Shown: piece by piece, positions 50,275 through 61,035 of the stretch | Layout: each line of letters opens with the position of its first letter | How positions within the stretch are numbered: position 1 is the stretch's first letter | The notes under the pieces: generated by a model | Seen by the model: only the letters and a program-made list of their open reading frames with translations | Told to the model about the DNA's origin: nothing | Databases searched by the model: none | Source: Arion vulgaris | Lineage: Eukaryota > Mollusca > Gastropoda > Stylommatophora > Arionidae | DNA length: 64,000 nucleotides | Reading direction: 5' to 3' | NCBI GenBank assembly: GCA_020796225.1 | Contig: CM036753.1 | Span: 65,442,865 to 65,506,864 of the forward strand | Program-made: the position numbers and the translations under genes

Positions 50275-51187
50275 GGTAGCATGTCCTTACCACAGACAAG
50301 ACGTTTCATAACTTTCATCTCCTAGTAGCATTTTCTCACTTCACACAAGACGTTACAATGCTCCGATACAATGCATAGAAAGCAAAAGACCGGCCGCGCA
50401 AAAGATGGACCACAGAGGCAACAGAGGCGACGAAAGACACTATTTACGAAGCGCAGACAATAGCCAGTCCTATAAATATCTTCTTATCCTGACGCTGTGA
50501 GGCAAAACAGGATTGGAGAAAAAAGACGTTTCATAACTTTCATCTTCTGGTAACATTTCCTCATCTCAGACAAGACGTTTCATAACTTTCATCTTCTGGT
50601 AACATTTCCTCATCTCAGACAAGACGTTTCATAACTTTCATCTTCTGGTAACATTTCCTCATCTCAGACAAGACGTTTCATAACTTTCATCTTCTGGTAA
50701 CATTTCCTCATCTCAAACAAGACGTTTCATAACTTTCATCTTCTGGTAGCATTTCCTCATCTCCGACAAGATGTTTCATAACTTTTATTTTCTAGTGACA
50801 TTTCCTCACATCACACAAGATGTTTCATAACCTTCATCTTCTGGTAACATTTCCTCATCTCAAACAAGATGTTTCATAACCTTCATCTTCTGGTAACATT
50901 TCCTCATCTCAGACAAGACGTTTCTACTTCCATCGTCTGGTAACGTACCTCATCTCAAACAAGACGGTTCATAACTTCATCGTCTAGTAACATTTCCTCA
51001 TCTCAAACAAGACGTTTCTCTTCCATCGTCTGGTAACATTTCCTCATCTCAGACAAGACGTTTCATAACTTTCATCTTCTGGTAACATTTCCTCATCTCA
51101 GACAAGACGTTTCTACTTCCATCGTCTGGTAACATTTCCTTACCTCAAACAAGACGTTTCCCTTCCATCGTCTGGTAACATTTCCTC
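50275..51187. repeat. 49-bp satellite, copy 1
   Basis: Units of GACGTTTCATAACTTTCATC plus TTCTGGTAACATTTCCTCAT plus CTCAGACAA. About 15 units, several shortened (GACGTTTCTACTTCCATCG). Interrupted by a LINE-b tail at 50355-50522. The same satellite is at 59690-61035. Confidence 0.95.
50355..50522 (+). mobile_element. LINE-b 3' tail inserted in the satellite, TSD
   Basis: CAATGCTCCGATACAATGCA, AAGCAAAAGACCGGCCGCGC, AAAAGATGGACC, GACGAAAGACACTATTTACG and CTGACGCTGTGAGGCAAAAC match the last 170 bp of LINE-b. AAGACGTT, part of the satellite unit, flanks it at 50347-50354 and 50523-50530. Confidence 0.92.
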
Positions 51188-51459
51188 ATGTTGATTTAAT
51201 TCAAGAACTACAAATAAGCTACGCTACTTTTGGTACCATAAAAGAAATAAATACCGTTTAGAAAGAGCAACCAGGTATTGTAACCATATCAATTTAAATG
51301 GAAGTTGCACCTCACTACGAGAGACAAACATACTTAGGCTCTTGTTTTAATTAGTAATCACACACCGCCCTCAACCTCAAATTGTTTATGTTAGTTCAGT
51401 CAATCATTGTGGTCCTGTAAAAAGCTATATAAACTTACTTTAATCAGTTAGTTTTTTAG

Positions 51460-51850
51460 AAAACATCCATGATCCTTGCAACTCTCAACTGTACACACCT
51501 GGACACGCTGGAGTGCAGGGCAACGAGCGGGCTGACTTTCTTGCAAACAATGCCCCGACTCAAGCGGGCAGAAGTATGGACAGAGCCGATGTCATCAATG
51601 CGGTACGCTCTCATTTATGTGATGTGGGCGAGTCTCAGACACTGGAACGAGTACGAGAATTATAAGTTAAGTTTGGACATGCCAGACAGTGTCGTCTTCG
51701 TGGTAGAGAAGAAGGTATACTTATCAAATTCTCATTGGTACAGTGAGCAAATATAAGTCAGGATGGCTGCTGCAGCGGAGGACAGAACCTGAAAAGGAAT
51801 GCCCAATGTACTATTACGTCGATTGCATTACATAACATAACATAACTCGC
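51460..51850 (+). mobile_element. LINE-d-type RNase H tail (duplicated)
   Basis: Best read with copy 2 at 61320: LYTPGHAGVQGNERADFLAN (RNase H end), SVDRADVINAVRSHLCDVGE, SQTLERVREL, then RQCRLRGRE and LLQRRTEPEWECPMYYY, the Cys-containing C-terminus of LINE-d type. Copy 1 has indels that break the first frame. Confidence 0.85.
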
Positions 51851-52700
51851 ATTTATCTTATGTTCTCAATAAAAGTAAGAAGGGAAATTTACAACCTTCA
51901 GCCTAACTTATCATTATCCGGTAATTAGAAGTGGAGTTGTAGTTTTTCTTAAACAGGTCTTCAACAGTTGCACAAAATTGATCCCCTCCTACAACTACGA
52001 TAATTAATCTTAATAGGCTCAGATTTTCAAAACCTTGCAATACGGTATTAAAAGAAAAATTATTAATTATTAATACGCTCCAGCTAGATAATTTAGAGCT
52101 TCAAAAAATCTAATTAGCGTACCACAATAAACCGCTAGCATGCCTCAAAGACATGCGTGCCGAAGTTGAACACATTTTTGACAGTGTGATGTATAGAGCA
52201 ATGATCTGAGCAGCGTGCGGATACACAAACTAAGAACAAATATAAACATAATTATCAACTAGTAACTTGGAATGTAATTAATTTGAACATTTTTCGACGA
52301 CTAGATGGCATTTCTGATTGTTGCTGTTTGTGTTCGTATCAGCTAAGTTAATCACTCTTTGTGATCTGTGAGGTTTGCGCCGAGAACGTGTATACATTGA
52401 GCTCCTTAAGACTATATTCTGCTTGTATGACAGAAACATGGCCAAAAGTGATGCTTGGGTTTGTCTGTTCGACAATCTCTTTATATCTTCTGTTAGGTCT
52501 GTCAGTAAACTTTGTTTCCTTTTCATTGATCACAATTCAGTCTCTCAGCGATGTTTGTATACGATCTGAGCTGAAGAGCAAGTTCATGCTTTGCCGTTTT
52601 TTTTTCTGGCGCGGAGCTCGTTCCTTATAAGGAAGATTTTCAACAGTTTTGTAACTTTTTGAAGCCTTTAAGAAATGTGATGTTTTCACTCACAATTCGT
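51851..52700. other. Non-coding stretch with SINE-like patch
   Basis: AT-rich. 52340-52470 (TAATCACTCTTTGTGATCTG, GAGAACGTGTATACATTGAG) resembles the 3' part of SINE-A and SINE-C in minus orientation. Short plus frames at 52361-52630 lie across this patch and are not called. Confidence 0.55.
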
Positions 52701-52701
52701 T

Positions 52702-52955
52702 TCTTCTTCTTCAAACGCTCCATATCGACCACTTGTTAACCACTCTTTGTCATCTAAGCATAAGAGCGATTGTACACTGTGCCAGTTATGCGCCTACAAG
52801 TAGGCCAGCACATCCGTTTTATGCGACGCTTTTTATTTACTACGGTAGCTTACCTTGGCCCTACCAGTCGCCACTTACGACATGCCTTGCAGGTCGCAAT
52901 GGTACTATTCTCAGCTTCCCTTGTGGGTTCTTGCACCCCCACCCCAGGAGATTTT
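52702..52955 (-). mobile_element. SINE-A copy (duplicated at 62563)
   Basis: (CTT)n, GCTCCATATCGACCACTTGT, AAGAGCGATTGTACACTGTG, GCGCCTACAAGTAGGCCAGC, TACGACATGCCTTGCAGGTC. The 5' end is disturbed by a C-rich patch (CACCCCCACCCC). Confidence 0.9.
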
Positions 52956-53980
52956 CCTTTCAAGAAAGCGGAAACGTTGGACACAAGACATAAATGTTTA
53001 TATCAGTCATATTGATAGGGTAAGTCTGTAGACTGTACTGTAATATGTCTCTGTTTGGTTTTCCATGTAGCAGTGCCAAAACATCCATCGTTTACATAGC
53101 TAGCCAGGCTCGGGCAATTCTGTTTTGACCAACCAGCTTGATTCTGGGTGGCATGACTTTACCCCTACAGACGGTACTTTTTGTGTACATATGCTGGAAG
53201 CATATTTCGGTCCTTTGCATAGCTTCTGTGCGTTTATAAGTTTCTAGACGTCGGTTAGAAGACTCGTGTAGATCAGAAACTCCGAGATTCTGCTCGTCTG
53301 TTTAGAAATTACCATATGATTCTGAGCTGCGTTTACGGTACCAATTAATCGCATTGTAGCTCACCTCCGATCACTTCCTACATTGCCAAATTACAGAGCA
53401 GGAATATGTTTCCAGGTTCACCACGAGATGATAAGAGTAGGTTCTTGGTCAGTTCTAGCTCGCTGACCCTGGAGGTACCTTTTCCCATCATTTCATTGTG
53501 GCAATGCTTTAATCTAAATTATGTTGTTGAGAAGTTGTGCTATATATGAAATAACAAAATAACTTTAGAAAACCCTAATATAACTGTTGTACGGTTGAAA
53601 ATTTCGTGCACCTCCACTAGAAATCAAAAGCATAGACCCATCTAAAAGCCACTTCTGTCCCCAAACGAATGTGTTGATAATTTCGTATCTTGAGCCGTTT
53701 CCCAGGGAAATCGGTTTAGTATTTGGGACAGCTGTTGTTATCCTGCTAAATGACAATGCATTTAGCTTAGGCAAAGTAGAACCCATTCGTTGCCGCTTCA
53801 TTACAAGTAGCCCTTGTTTCATAGACAGTGGAGGTGATCCAAGCATCAGATAACTTTGCCATCTAAAATAACTCATTATCATCAGAATATTCATCACTAT
53901 CATCATTATTCAAAATGTCCTTTACAGAACGTCGCTCTTATCACAGGCCGTTTATGAAACTCTCCTTCTTTAGCAAGATC
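52956..53980. other. Non-coding stretch; one unexplained minus frame
   Basis: 53565-53906 (minus, 113 codons) has KQGLLVMKRQRMG, NALSFSRITTAVPNTKPISL and YEIINTFVWGQKWLLDG. It is kept open in the second copy (63403-63768), but that follows from the recent duplication. No family recognised. The segment 53060-53480 likewise gives no clear match. Confidence 0.45.
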
Positions 53981-53984
53981 TTCA

Positions 53985-54200
53985 ACTTAATCTAACGTCA
54001 TGTGTAAAGGTTTTCTTAAAGTCGTGTTGCCACCGTCTTCTTTGTCTTCCCAGGATCATTCTCTCCATTACTGTTCTCTCCAAACAATTGTGACTTTTAC
54101 TGTGACCAAAATATTTTCGTTTCTGTGACATAATGATGCTTATATTTTTTTGTCCTTGTTCAGAGCGTTCTAAAAAATTGCTGCAGAACTTTTTTTCAAA
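53985..54200 (-). mobile_element. LINE-g C-terminal remnant
   Basis: Minus frame: MSQKRKYFGHSKSHNCLERT, VMERMILGRQRRRWQHDFKK and THDVRLS before a stop. The YFGH..SHNCLE and GRQRRRW motifs match 36604-36800. A partial second copy is at 63840-64000. Confidence 0.85.
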
Positions 54201-54201
54201 G

Positions 54202-54540
54202 GATTTCATTTTGTTCCCAGTTTTGTTCCCACCCCCCTTAGTTTTGCTTAATAATGTATAAATCTCTAGTTTATAGAAAATCTTCTGGTTACTCTCCCGA
54301 GCCTTGGATATAAACAATAGTTTTAATTGTAACCACTGCAAACCACAGTACAAAGTACTTTAATTGTTTAGGGTTTAATTCACAAAATTAAAAAAATGTT
54401 TTATAAGTTATTGCAAAGTTATTACAAATGGCATGTAAATACATGGCTTTTGTCCCGATCCATAAAGAGATAAAAAAGTACTTTAAACCTGCATTTGACA
54501 TGCATGTTCTGGTTTGTTCAGAATTATTGACTTTCATTGT
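54202..54540. other. Non-coding stretch, nothing recognised
   Basis: AT-rich, no feature recognised. Confidence 0.5.
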
Positions 54541-54544
54541 AACA

Positions 54545-54690
54545 TCGTTCAATACACGCAAAAGGTGGACCACATAAATAAATGAGGTATTGGAGGACTT
54601 CATGTGCGAAAGGAAGACAAAAGCACGTTCAAAAAATCTCTTATTGTCCTCGCTCTGTGAGGCAACTCAGGTTAGGTAAAGAAGAAAATA
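54545..54690 (+). mobile_element. LINE-b-like 3' tail, decayed
   Basis: CACGCAAAAGGTGGACCACA, GAAAGGAAGACAAAAGCACG, AAAAATCTCTTATTGTCCTC and GCTCTGTGAGGCAACTCAGG follow the LINE-b 3' terminus with substitutions. Confidence 0.65.
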
Positions 54691-54691
54691 A

Positions 54692-55088
54692 ATACAAAGA
54701 AGATCGAATAGTAGATGCTTAAGTGGCATTGAGCAGAGCCAACTATAAACTTATGGGCCTTCGGACTTAGGTAAATTATGGGGAAAACAGACCACAACCA
54801 CACCGTGACCTAGCATTCCAGTATTGGTGTATATAGACGAATTAAATTTTTAATCAATACAGAATGCTAAATCGAAGTTATATTATGCAACAAGTTAAGC
54901 TTAACAATAAGGAATATCAATATTATTAAAAATTTTCATCAATAAATAGCCATAGACTCACAGAATTGAGTAAAATTGAAAAAAGCTTGCTTTGTTCTAT
55001 CAAACATCTGTTTTCCAGACCTTTTCTGATCTAGGTCAGGGGAAACCCCATTCAGTTGTCTGGCCTAGTTATATAGAGTTGGCTGTGC
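54692..55088. other. Non-coding stretch, nothing recognised
   Basis: AT-rich, no feature recognised. Confidence 0.5.
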
Positions 55089-55089
55089 A

Positions 55090-55500
55090 TTGAGATACGA
55101 TGCCCGCCTCTCTCTTTATAAGTACTCGGCTCGTTCTCTCGTGAAGGGATATGACTATTTTTTCAGTGATCAAAATTCTCAATGTAGGTGAGATCAATTT
55201 TTAATCCTATTGGAGACGGAAGATAAAACATAGGTTCAGTATTCAAGTTGAACACGTCAAATGATATTTTATAGTGTAACATCTCAAGAATATGATGAAA
55301 AGCTGCAGACTGAAAGAAACAAATTATTAATGATATTTTAAATAAAATGCCTACACAGTTCTCATAATTCTCCAAATTACAGTTGAGGCTCTACAGAGTT
55401 TGTGTACTGCTGCTGAGATCTTCCTGTGTAAAGAAGAGATCGGAGCACACATGATCGTTCCCGAAAATGTAACGGTGATGGTACCTTCAATCAATCAATT
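55090..55500 (+). mobile_element. SINE-D copy, diverged
   Basis: TTTTTTCAGTGATCAAAATT, CTCAATGTAGGTGAGATCAA, ATTGGAGACGGAAGATAAAA, TCTGTGTAAAG-type GATCTTCCTGTGTAAAGAAG, AGATCGGAGCACACATGATC and a (TCAA)n tail. The tRNA-like head is largely eroded. Confidence 0.85.
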
Positions 55501-55554
55501 GGCATGAGTCAGCTCTCACAGCCTTCCTATTGTAAATCAGAAATGACACAGCTA

Positions 55555-55800
55555 ATATATAACTCCAGATGTGGTACTTTACAGTGGGGTTTTACTATCT
55601 GGGAAGTCTTACAGTTATCTCTCTGTACAAATGTGTCTCTTGTTGGATAATATTCTTACACTTTGGCCGAAATTCGGATGGGTCTGTCCTACATGCCGTA
55701 TGGTCTAACAAGGGTGAAACGTACTCTCGTTCTCAGTGCAAAACCACACAGATTACAAAGAGCGATTAATTAGGTTGATAAAACAAACGCAAACAACAAC
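55555..55800 (+). mobile_element. SINE-C type repeat, copy 2
   Basis: ATAACTCCAGATGTGGTACT, TCTTACAGTTATCTCTCTGT, GGCCGAAATTCGGATGGGTC and ACCACACAGATTACAAAGAG match 38450-38690. It ends near (TCAATCAAT)n. Confidence 0.75.
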
Positions 55801-55801
55801 A

Positions 55802-56328
55802 GTTAATCAATCAATTAATCGATAATTACAATATCCTTGAGAAAATGTTGCACATCAAATAAGTACGTACGGTGTATTGCGTGTCGAGATGTATTATCTT
55901 GTTCATATCTCTACTTCTGATAAAGTAGTTATAGCTTTATTTAAGTTATCAGTATAAGAGAAAATAATTATAAGTGAACATTATATAATAATCGTCATCA
56001 TCATCACCTCCAGGGGCATTGTCCTTTGGCGTTGGCGATAATATATAACTACAGCTGTCTGTCTTAATGAACGGCGATTATGGAAGTGAACAGCTGTCTG
56101 TATTAATGATTGGCGAAAATAGATATCTACAGATGTCTGTCTCAATAAACAATATTAAAGAACTGTCTTTACTGTATATGTTACCGCTGTTTAGGCTGGT
56201 GTAGAACTGAAGGGGTGGTGGCAGGAATAACATGAGGAATTTAATGGTCGCATAGCTAGGTGCAGTAAACGCGAAACTGTTCAAGTTCCTATTTTTTTCT
56301 TCATGTCTCCAACATTAAAAAAATCTCG
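55802..56328. other. Non-coding stretch with loose repeat
   Basis: At 56050-56170 the phrase CAGCTGTCTGTCTTAATGA recurs three times in degenerate form. Otherwise AT-rich with nothing recognised. Confidence 0.5.
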
Positions 56329-56329
56329 T

Positions 56330-56402
56330 TGGCCTTAACGGGGATTGAATTCGGGTTTCCCGAATGGGAGCCAGCGCACTAATCCATTCGGCAACACACT
56401 CA
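56330..56402 (-). mobile_element. tRNA-like SINE head
   Basis: Minus strand: GTTGCCGAATGGATTAGTGC (A-box region), a CCCATTCGGGAAACCCGAA hairpin-like middle and AATTCAATCCCC (B-box-like). The ends do not pair as an acceptor stem, so I prefer a SINE head or tRNA fossil over a tRNA gene. Confidence 0.5.
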
Positions 56403-56629
56403 ATGGTTGGGGGTAATAGATGTCTAGAACTGCCTGTCTTAAATGTCCGAATTCCAATGTTGTCTCAATCCTCACACTTACCTGATATAGTTGGAAAATA
56501 ATTAAAAGATATAGAAAGTAAGTTGAATGCATTTTACAATCTGTGAAACATAATTAACATAAAATGGGACAAATTCAGTGGAAGTGACGAAATCATATAT
56601 ATGTCTATAGCAATAACTGTGTTAATAAA

Positions 56630-56892
56630 TAGAATGTTGGAAAATGTAGGACATACTTTAAGAAGAAACGATCGAAGAGTCACTAACAAGAAGTTCAAAA
56701 AGGGGGGGGGTCAAATAGTTTAAATAAAGAATGACCGTGCTAGAAAAATCCTAAACCGAACTTTACTGAGAAATGCAAGAAATCTCGAACTCAGTTACAT
56801 AGAAGAGACTGAGCGATTTGTCTAGGATAGAGCGGTATGGTGAAATTGCTTTCAGGTCAAATGCAACATATATACGAGAAGAATAGAGCACA
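56630..56892 (+). mobile_element. LINE-f 3' end
   Basis: Plus strand: LENVGHTLRRNDRRVTNKKF, a G-run frameshift at 56702-56710, then RTLLRNARNLELSYIEETER, FV, stop, DRAVW. It aligns with 12552-12678 and 9690-9965. Inactive. Confidence 0.82.
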
Positions 56893-57088
56893 ATATATTA
56901 GATAATGTGTGACTGAATGTACTACTAAATATTCATGACTGAATACATGACTGAATGTTTGGCTGCATACATAGCATATCTTAGTTTGGGATCGTGTCTT
57001 TTGAATTAATGTTTTTAAATTACCAACGATTACTCCCATCATTAAGGTTAATAGAATATGATGGATAGGACATAGTGAACAAATGACG

Positions 57089-57279
57089 CCCGCCTGCCCA
57101 GCGTATTCGTAGCGCGTTGGACGACGGGTGACAAGCCTCCTGTGAGTGCGGCTCAATTTCGCGTGCTGGTAGAAAAGCTACAGATTTACGGTGTTCGTCG
57201 CATCGAACCGAAGGGCTACGATGTCCATGGCACCGAGCTGAAGAGCTGAAAGCTCGTGCTTCTGGATTGAAAAAAACAT
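57089..57279 (+). mobile_element. SINE-F copy nested in LINE-i
   Basis: GCCCGCCTGCCCAGCGTATT, CGTAGCGCGTTGGACGACGG (A box), GTGCGGCTCAATTTCGCG (B-box region), CATCGAACCGAAGGGCTACG, ATGTCCATGGCACCGAGCTG and A-rich end. GAACAAATGAC before and GAAAAAGTGAC after may be a degraded duplication. Confidence 0.9.
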
Positions 57280-57342
57280 GAAAAAGTGACAGAGACCATA
57301 TAGCCAAAAAGAAAAAAGGAAAAAGACCACAATGACAACCAA

Positions 57343-57895
57343 GAACGATAGAGAGATAACATTGAAGTAAACCTAAAAATACTAGACGTCAACAACTGGA
57401 AAGTGAAAGCTAAGAACAGAGAAGAATGGAGTCGTGTGGATAGAGAGATAACATTGAAGTAAACCTAAAAATACTAGACGTCAACAACTGGAAAGTGAAA
57501 GCTAAGAACAGAGAAGAATGGAGTCGTGTGGATAGAGAGATAACATTGAAGTAAACCTAAAAATACTAAACGTCAACAACTGGAAAGTGAAAGCTAAGAA
57601 CAGAGAAGAATGGAGTCGTGTGGATAGAGAGATAACATTGAAGTAAACCTAAAAATACTAGACGTCAACAACTGGAAAGTGAAGGCTAAGAACAGAGAAG
57701 AATGGAGTCGTGTGGATAGAGAGATAACATTGAAGTAAACCTAAAAATACTAAACGTCAACAACTGGAAAGTGAAAGCTAAGAACAGAGAAGAATGGAGT
57801 CGTGTGGATAGAGAGATAACATTGAAGTAAACCTAAAAATACTAGACGTCAACAACTGGAAAGTGAAAGCTAAGAACAGAGAAGAATGGAGACGT
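57343..57895. repeat. 92-bp minisatellite, six copies
   Basis: Near-identical 92-bp units GATAGAGAGATAACATTGAA..GAAGAATGGAGTCGTGTG. 92 is not a multiple of three, so the LINE frame is not kept through the array. Alternating ACTAGAC and ACTAAAC variants suggest two-unit higher-order copying. Confidence 0.97.
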
Positions 57896-57945
57896 GTAAT
57901 ATCTGCAGCAATGAACCTTCAAAACTCGGAAAGCTGATAAGAATA

Positions 57946-58338
57946 ATATTGGATACAAATTGTGACTAAATTGTGACTGAACTAATGACAAAATAATTCT
58001 TCGTGACTGAATAGATGTCTGGGATGTTTATTGATACAACACAAGACTAAATGCAGTCCATTCGACAGACAATTACAGTAATTGTTCCGTAAAACGTTAA
58101 TTGTAGCAAAAATTAATGCACATTTTATAACGTTATTAGTGGACAACGACATTAAATTTAATTTCGATTTCAGGTTTTTAAATGTTTGAAGCAGACTCTG
58201 TATTCAGAAGTTTTTTTAAAAAAACATTAGCACTCGAGGCTAAGCGAGTTCCAACATCGACACAATTAAGAGAATACAAAAAGCGACAGATTAGATAGAT
58301 AGACAGACAGAGACAGGAAGAATGTCAGACAGAAAAAC
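57946..58338. other. Non-coding stretch, nothing recognised
   Basis: AT-rich with no feature recognised; (GACA)n-like tract at 58290-58330. Confidence 0.5.
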
Positions 58339-58341
58339 AAA

Positions 58342-58503
58342 CAGTGGCGGCTCGTCATTAAGTGACAGTGGATGAGCCCACCAAAAATAAGTGTAACGTG
58401 TATTTATTATTTTATACATCAAAATATATCCTAACCGAAACCATGATTTTTCCTAAAATATCTGCCTGGCCCCACCAACAAAGATGATCACGAGCCGCCA
58501 CTG
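58342..58503 (-). mobile_element. hAT-like MITE-1, copy 3
   Basis: A 162-bp copy in the opposite orientation with termini CAGTGGCGGCTCGT and ACGAGCCGCCACTG, and internal TGGCCCCACCAACA. AAAACAAA (58334-58341) and CAAACAAA (58504-58511) are a 7-of-8 target-site duplication. Confidence 0.94.
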
Positions 58504-58613
58504 CAAACAAACACACATATGTGGAGACAGACATATAGATATTTATACCTTTTTTAGACATATATATAAATCTAGAAGAATAGACAGACACAGATAGATA
58601 GCAGAATTGATAG

Positions 58614-58615
<2 letters not shown>

Positions 58616-58664
<49 letters not shown>
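58616..58664. repeat. (TA)n microsatellite
   Basis: About 24 TA repeats. Confidence 0.97.
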
Positions 58665-58666
<2 letters not shown>

Positions 58667-58960
58667 AGGTAGGTCGATAGAGTGTTGATTATTGGCTATT
58701 GGGAACTAAAGCGACGTCACATTTCTTAGAGCTGACACATAGGTTCTCAGTCTACCACGACAGATATCGAACTGTATGCATGATAATATTTTTATATAGT
58801 TCGTACTTAAACACACACCGAATCCTTACCCTTTAGTGTCTAATGCTCGTTCAAAGTGTGATCCAAATTTCTAAATATGCTGTATATTTTTATTATGAAA
58901 TGCCGAACACTTATCTTGCAAGTGATTGCTTAGTAACCTACTTACGTAATCCATGTAGAA
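58665..58960. other. Non-coding stretch, nothing recognised
   Basis: No recognised feature. Confidence 0.45.
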
Positions 58961-58964
58961 ATCC

Positions 58965-59190
58965 TTAACACTTCAATCACATGCAAGCTTGTGTGTTTCT
59001 TAACTCAGCACGTCCTGGACAGTGTGTCCATGTACAATTCTCAAATCTTCATTCACATACACGCTTGTGTGTTCTCTCAACTTCAGCACGTCCAGGATGA
59101 TGTGTCAATGTGCAATCCTCAACACTTCAATCACATGCAAGTTTTAGTGTTCTCTCAACTCCAGCACGTCCTGGACAGTGTGTCCATGTT
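58965..59190. repeat. About 73-bp repeat, three copies
   Basis: CACTTCAATCACATGCAAG..CTTGTGTGTT..CAGCACGTCCTGGACAGTGT..GTCCATG occurs three times with divergence. An open plus frame (58991-59218) is a by-product. Confidence 0.88.
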
Positions 59191-59560
59191 ATCAGTTATC
59201 AGAGGACTATCATCATAGCACTTCAGGCATGTCCGTAGGTGCTCCGATCTCCGCCTCAACAAATTCAGCAGCGTCCAGAGGCCCTACACGCTAGTTCGAT
59301 GTTGATTAATCAATCTCTTTGCATATTTAGTATGTCGTTCTTTTTTGGCTGTTCTAATATGGATATCAATCTCTCTCAATCTGATCAGCGAGTGAGACTC
59401 ACAAACCGAAATCTCTTCTGTTCAAAAAGACTCTCTCAGTGCGTTAAGAATGTCATTTCGGTCCATTGCAGCTTCCTCTGATATCGTAGCCAAGCCGGCC
59501 AATCTATCAGCTCGTTCATTACCCTTGACTCCTGCGTGCCCAGGGACAATGTCCATGTAC
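59185..59560 (-). mobile_element. LINE-d 3' end
   Basis: Minus strand: VPGHAGVKGNERADRLAGLA, TISEEAAMDRNDILNAL, RTAKKERHTKYAKRLINQHR, LLNLLRRRSEHLRTC and ECYDDSPLITDN-like end. It matches 19090-19430 residue by residue, so it is the same family as the LINE carrying the 41-bp array. Frameshifted. Confidence 0.88.
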
Positions 59561-59689
59561 GCTCCTGTAAATTAAAAACCTCGACAGATTACATCAACCC
59601 TTAGCAGAACTCTTTTCTTCCGATCTTCATATTTCTGTACTGAGTCACACATTAATTTCCCTAGTAAACTGAGTCTCAAGGAGTCATAA

Positions 59690-61035
59690 CTTTCATCTTC
59701 TGGTAACATTTCCTTACCTTAAACAAGACGTTTCATAACTTTCATCTTCTGGTAACATTTCCTCATCTCAGACAAGATGTTTCATAACTTTCATCTTCTG
59801 GTAGCATTTCCTCATCTCAAACAAGACGTTTCATAACTTTTATCTTCTGGTAGCATTTCCTCATCTCAGACAAGACGTTTCATAACTTTTATCTTCTGGT
59901 AGCATTTCCTCATCTCAAACAAGACGTTTCATAACTTTCATCTTCTGGTAGCATTTCCTCATCTCAAACAAGACGTTTCATAACTTTCATCTTCTGGTAG
60001 CATTTCCTCATCTCCGACAAGATGTTTCATAACTTTTATCTTCTGGTAGCATTTCCTCATCTCAGACAAGACGTTTCATAACTTTCATCTTCTGGTAACA
60101 TTTCCTTACCTTAAACAAGACGTTTCATAACTTTCATCTTCTGGTAACATTTCCTCATCTCAGACAAGACGTTTCATAACTTTCATCTTCTGGTAACATT
60201 TCCTTACCTTAAACAAGACGTTTCATAACTTTTATTTTCTAGTAACATTTCCTCATCTCAGACAAGATGTTTCATAACTTTTATCTTCTGGTAGCATTTC
60301 CTCATCTCAAACAAGATGTTTCATAACTTTTATCTTCTGGTAGCATTTCCTCATCTCCGACAAGATGTTTCATAACTTTTATCTTCTGGTAGCATTTCCT
60401 CATCTCAGACAAGACGTTTCTAACTTTATCTTCTGGTAGCATTTCCTCATCTCCGACAAGATGTTTCATAACTTTTATCTTCTGGTAGCATTTCCTCATC
60501 TCAGACAAGATGTTTCATAACTTTTATCTTCTGGTAGCATTTCCTCATCTCAGACAAGACGTTTCATAACTTTCATCTTCTGGTAGCATTTCCTCATCTC
60601 AGACAAGATGTTTCATAACTTTTATCTTCTGGTAACATTTCCTCATCTCCGACAAGATGTTTCATAACTTTTATCTTCTGGTAACATTTCCTCATCTCAA
60701 ACAAGACGTTTCATAACTTTCATCTTCTGGTAACATTTCCTCATCTCAGACAAGACGTTTCATAACTTTCATCTTCTGGTAACATTTCCTCATCTCAAAC
60801 AAGACGTTTCATAACTTTCATCTTCTGGTAACATTTCCTCATCTCAGACAAGACGTTTCTACTTTCATCTTCTGGTAACATTTCCTCATCTCAAACAAGA
60901 CGTTTCATAACTTTCATCTTCTGGTAACATTTCCTTACCTCAAACAAGACGTTTCATAACTTTCATCTTCTGGTAACATTTCCTTACCTCAAACAAGACG
61001 TTTCATAACTTCCATCGTCTGGTAACATTTCCTCA
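59690..61035. repeat. 49-bp satellite, copy 2, about 27 units
   Basis: Same unit as 50275-51187 but longer and uninterrupted. Variants: AACATT/AGCATT, GACGTTT/GATGTTT, TCAGACAA/TCAAACAA/TCCGACAA, CTTACCTTAAACAA. Groups of variants recur in order, suggesting local block duplication. Confidence 0.96.

Larger units (their letters stand above)
51188..54145. repeat. Tandem-duplicated flank, copy 1
   Basis: Near-identical to 61036-64000 at an offset of about 9,860 bp. It includes the LINE-d tail, a minus SINE-A and a LINE-g tail. Differences are mostly single-base indels in the first 500 bp and few afterwards. The copy probably extends right beyond 54145, but the second copy leaves the window. Confidence 0.93.
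57030..57945 (+). mobile_element. LINE-i 3' end with SINE-F insertion and 92-bp expansion
   Basis: RIGHSEQMT-like sequence precedes a SINE-F (57089-57279). After it come KKKEKDHNDNQ-type basic residues, then IEVNLKILDVNNWKVKAKNR plus EEW, repeated six times by the 92-bp array. The last copy is followed by RRVISAAMNLQNSES and a stop, the usual LINE C-terminal form. The array is thus the amplified final coding segment. Confidence 0.82.

Noticed and set aside
51469..51756. 95-codon plus frame as a host protein
   Set aside because: It is a shifted reading of the LINE-d RNase H tail, better seen in the frame of copy 2 at 61325-61522.
58616..58664. (TA)n as a regulatory or origin element
   Set aside because: Simple microsatellite with no supporting context.
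11463..61035. Spaced-repeat arrays that could be mistaken for CRISPR
   Set aside because: All arrays here are contiguous tandem repeats without unique spacers, in a eukaryotic repeat context with no cas genes.
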